DNA of 64,000 nucleotides from Microvirga sesbaniae (lineage in GTDB: Bacteria; Pseudomonadota; Alphaproteobacteria; Rhizobiales; Beijerinckiaceae). The stretch is from assembly GCF_025460805.1 (NCBI RefSeq), contig NZ_JAMXFJ010000004.1, forward strand, positions 209,633-273,632, written 5' to 3'. Both the position numbers and the translations under genes were made by a program. The notes beneath the pieces are model-generated. The model was given only the letters and a program-made list of their open reading frames with translations. It was not told where the DNA came from and made no database searches. Shown one piece after another: positions 62,975 through 64,000 of the stretch (position 1 is the stretch's first letter; each line of letters starts with the position of its first letter).

Positions 62975-63281
62975 GATCCTCTCCTCGTGTCTACGCCGCC
63001 TGTCGGAACCCTCGCCGGAAGCGGGCGTTTCCTGGCCTCTCCTATGAGGGCAGAGGCGCGTCCTTTCAAATGCGGTCACGCCTGCCGGGGTGCCAGGGCA
63101 TCGATGATGACTCCTTCGCCAGATTGCGGTCGCCGAGCGGTTGGAGAGCGCGACAGGGACAAGAGCTTGTCCCCTCTGGACGCCGCGCCGGAGGGCACCG
63201 GCCGCTTCCGCTATCTCGCGCTCGGCCCGCAGAAGGAAGCCGCCTCCGCAGAACGGGGAGCTGCGGCGAACACCTGAAGGA

Positions 63282-63461
63282 TCAGGGGCCTCCGGCCAGC
63301 GATCCCACCACCGCCATGGTCAACTCGTCGAGATTGACGCGACCTTCGACGGTGATCGTCTCGGCGTCGCTGGACGTGACGCGCAGCCCCTGCTCGCCGG
63401 CCTCGGATTGGCGCTTCAGCTCGGCCACGATGGCGTCCCGCACCTGATCCTCGATATTCAT
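63282..63461 (-). CDS. Small conserved-looking protein
   Basis: 59 residues from ATG 63461 (AGGACAG upstream). NIEDQVRDAIVAELKRQSE, RVTSSDAETITVEGRVNLDELTMAVVGSLAGG. Helix plus small beta-sheet, no known domain. The longer open frame upstream is not homologous to anything recognisable. Confidence 0.55.
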   Translation of the reverse strand: MNIEDQVRDAIVAELKRQSEAGEQGLRVTSSDAETITVEGRVNLDELTMAVVGSLAGGP

Positions 63462-63547
63462 CGCATCTGTCCTTTCGCCATGGCGATTCCTGCTGACGAA
63501 CGTCGGGACGGATGACGCTGTTCCACGCCTGCGCTTCCACGTGGCGT

Positions 63548-63820
63548 TCACAACTTCCTCAGGCTCGCCTTCAGGGCGCTGAACGCCTGCGCGTCCATGG
63601 TGCCGCGCTCGTTGTTGCAGGCCGAGCAGGCCAGCACGACATTGTCCCGATTGAGCGGACCGCCGAAGGATTTGGGAATTACGTGGTCCAGGGTCGCGAG
63701 ATCGGGCGCACGCTTCACGCCCGGGCCCGGGCGCCGCGCGGGGATGCCGCAATACACGCAGCGGCCCGCGTCGCGGGCGAAGACGTCGTCGAAGAGCCTG
63801 ATGCGTTGCGCTGTCTTCAT
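63548..63820 (-). CDS. HNH endonuclease domain protein
   Basis: 90 residues from ATG 63820. HNH zinc module: CVYCG, then LDHVIPKSFGGPLNRDNVVLACSACNNERG, with both CxxC pairs and the His-Asn-His triad region. Small cytoplasmic nuclease-like protein of unknown target; alphaproteobacterial genomes carry many. Divergent from the gene starting at 63915. Confidence 0.88.
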   Translation of the reverse strand: MKTAQRIRLFDDVFARDAGRCVYCGIPARRPGPGVKRAPDLATLDHVIPKSFGGPLNRDNVVLACSACNNERGTMDAQAFSALKASLRKL

Positions 63821-63880
63821 GGCGATGGAATCGGCGTTCCTTTCGGGCGGTCTTTTCGTGTGGAACCGGAGGGGAAGCGG

Positions 63881-63914
63881 GGTGGTTGCTCCTGCAATCG
63901 AAGGAGCAACCACC
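63881..63914 (+). promoter_or_regulatory. Perfect 13-bp hairpin sequestering the ribosome binding site
   Basis: GGTGGTTGCTCCT (63881-63893) pairs exactly with AGGAGCAACCACC (63902-63914) across an 8-nt loop. The 3' arm contains the Shine-Dalgarno AGGAG and ends at the base before the ATG of the next gene. Translation would be blocked unless the stem opens, as in thermosensors or protein-bound leaders. Confidence 0.75.
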
Positions 63915-64000
63915 ATGGTAGACACCCGCCGCAGGAACCGGAACCCATTCAATGACGACGACGGCTACGGCGACATGCCGCCGCGCGGTGCCGTCGGCTT
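63915..64000 (+). CDS. Start of a gene with a structured leader, cut by the window end
   Basis: Opens ATG 63915 with AAGGAG ten bases upstream and reads VDTRRRNRNPFNDDDGYGDM then PPRGAVG. The frame is open to the end. The Arg/Asn/Gly/Asp-rich start is like the N-terminal extension of some alphaproteobacterial cold-shock-domain proteins, but too little is visible to say. Its RBS is inside a perfect hairpin. Confidence 0.6.
   Translation, partial: MVDTRRRNRNPFNDDDGYGDMPPRGAVG

Overview
The window is GC-rich, with many alphaproteobacterial gene families: HWE histidine kinases, a C93 transglutaminase-like peptidase, DUF6894, TctC solute-binding proteins, and a D-tartrate dehydratase whose catalytic residues line up with the Bradyrhizobium enzyme. 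Intergenic spaces carry a dense family of short palindromic repeats built on GCATCGGAC. Together these suggest a chromosomal segment of a Hyphomicrobiales (Rhizobiales) bacterium, possibly a Microvirga- or Methylobacteriaceae-like genus. The taxonomic call is inference. No rRNA, tRNA or CRISPR array was seen.

Layout. 1-5343: a five-gene amino-acid catabolic operon (FAD oxidoreductase, class V aminotransferase, GNAT, aspartase, alanine dehydrogenase). 5344-8440: an AT-richer mobile remnant with an orphan TniQ-family gene followed by direct repeats resembling a Tn7/IS21-type element end. 8651-14538: small stress and enzyme genes (CMD/MerR, a lipocalin fragment, DUF2171, SnoaL, methyltransferase, SDR, LysR) with an 83-bp direct repeat and a MITE-like element. 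15126-17432: an HWE kinase and a decayed second one. 17462-21898: a tctC/tctDE-type locus with a Pho-box-like tandem repeat upstream of the response regulator. 21946-31695: NTF2, PhzF, a GAF histidine kinase between inverted repeats, C93 peptidase, HD protein, PPK2 and a SulP transporter. 32383-46020: envelope and stress genes around an AraC-type regulator. 46283-50634: a Gly/Asn-rich subtilase, an MFS transporter and small proteins. 50772-58135: a tartrate-utilisation cluster (two tartrate/malate dehydrogenases, TctC, GntR, TarD, LysR). 58174-64000: a flavoprotein disulfide reductase with DUF4126, DoxX, VOC, HxlR, dienelactone hydrolase, HNH, and the start of a gene whose ribosome binding site is buried in a perfect hairpin.

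Strongest new observation: a 38-bp operator-like element occurs five times (28812, 32875, 35581, 38264, 45983). It always points the same way relative to the downstream gene and is built of two half-sites 21 bp apart, as expected for an AraC-family dimer. It precedes ppk2, an LTxxQ periplasmic protein, an ARGP-repeat exported protein, a lipoprotein/L,D-transpeptidase/solute-binding operon and a tandem-repeat exported protein. An AraC-family regulator gene lies at 33623-34732 within this set. This looks like an undescribed envelope/phosphate stress regulon.
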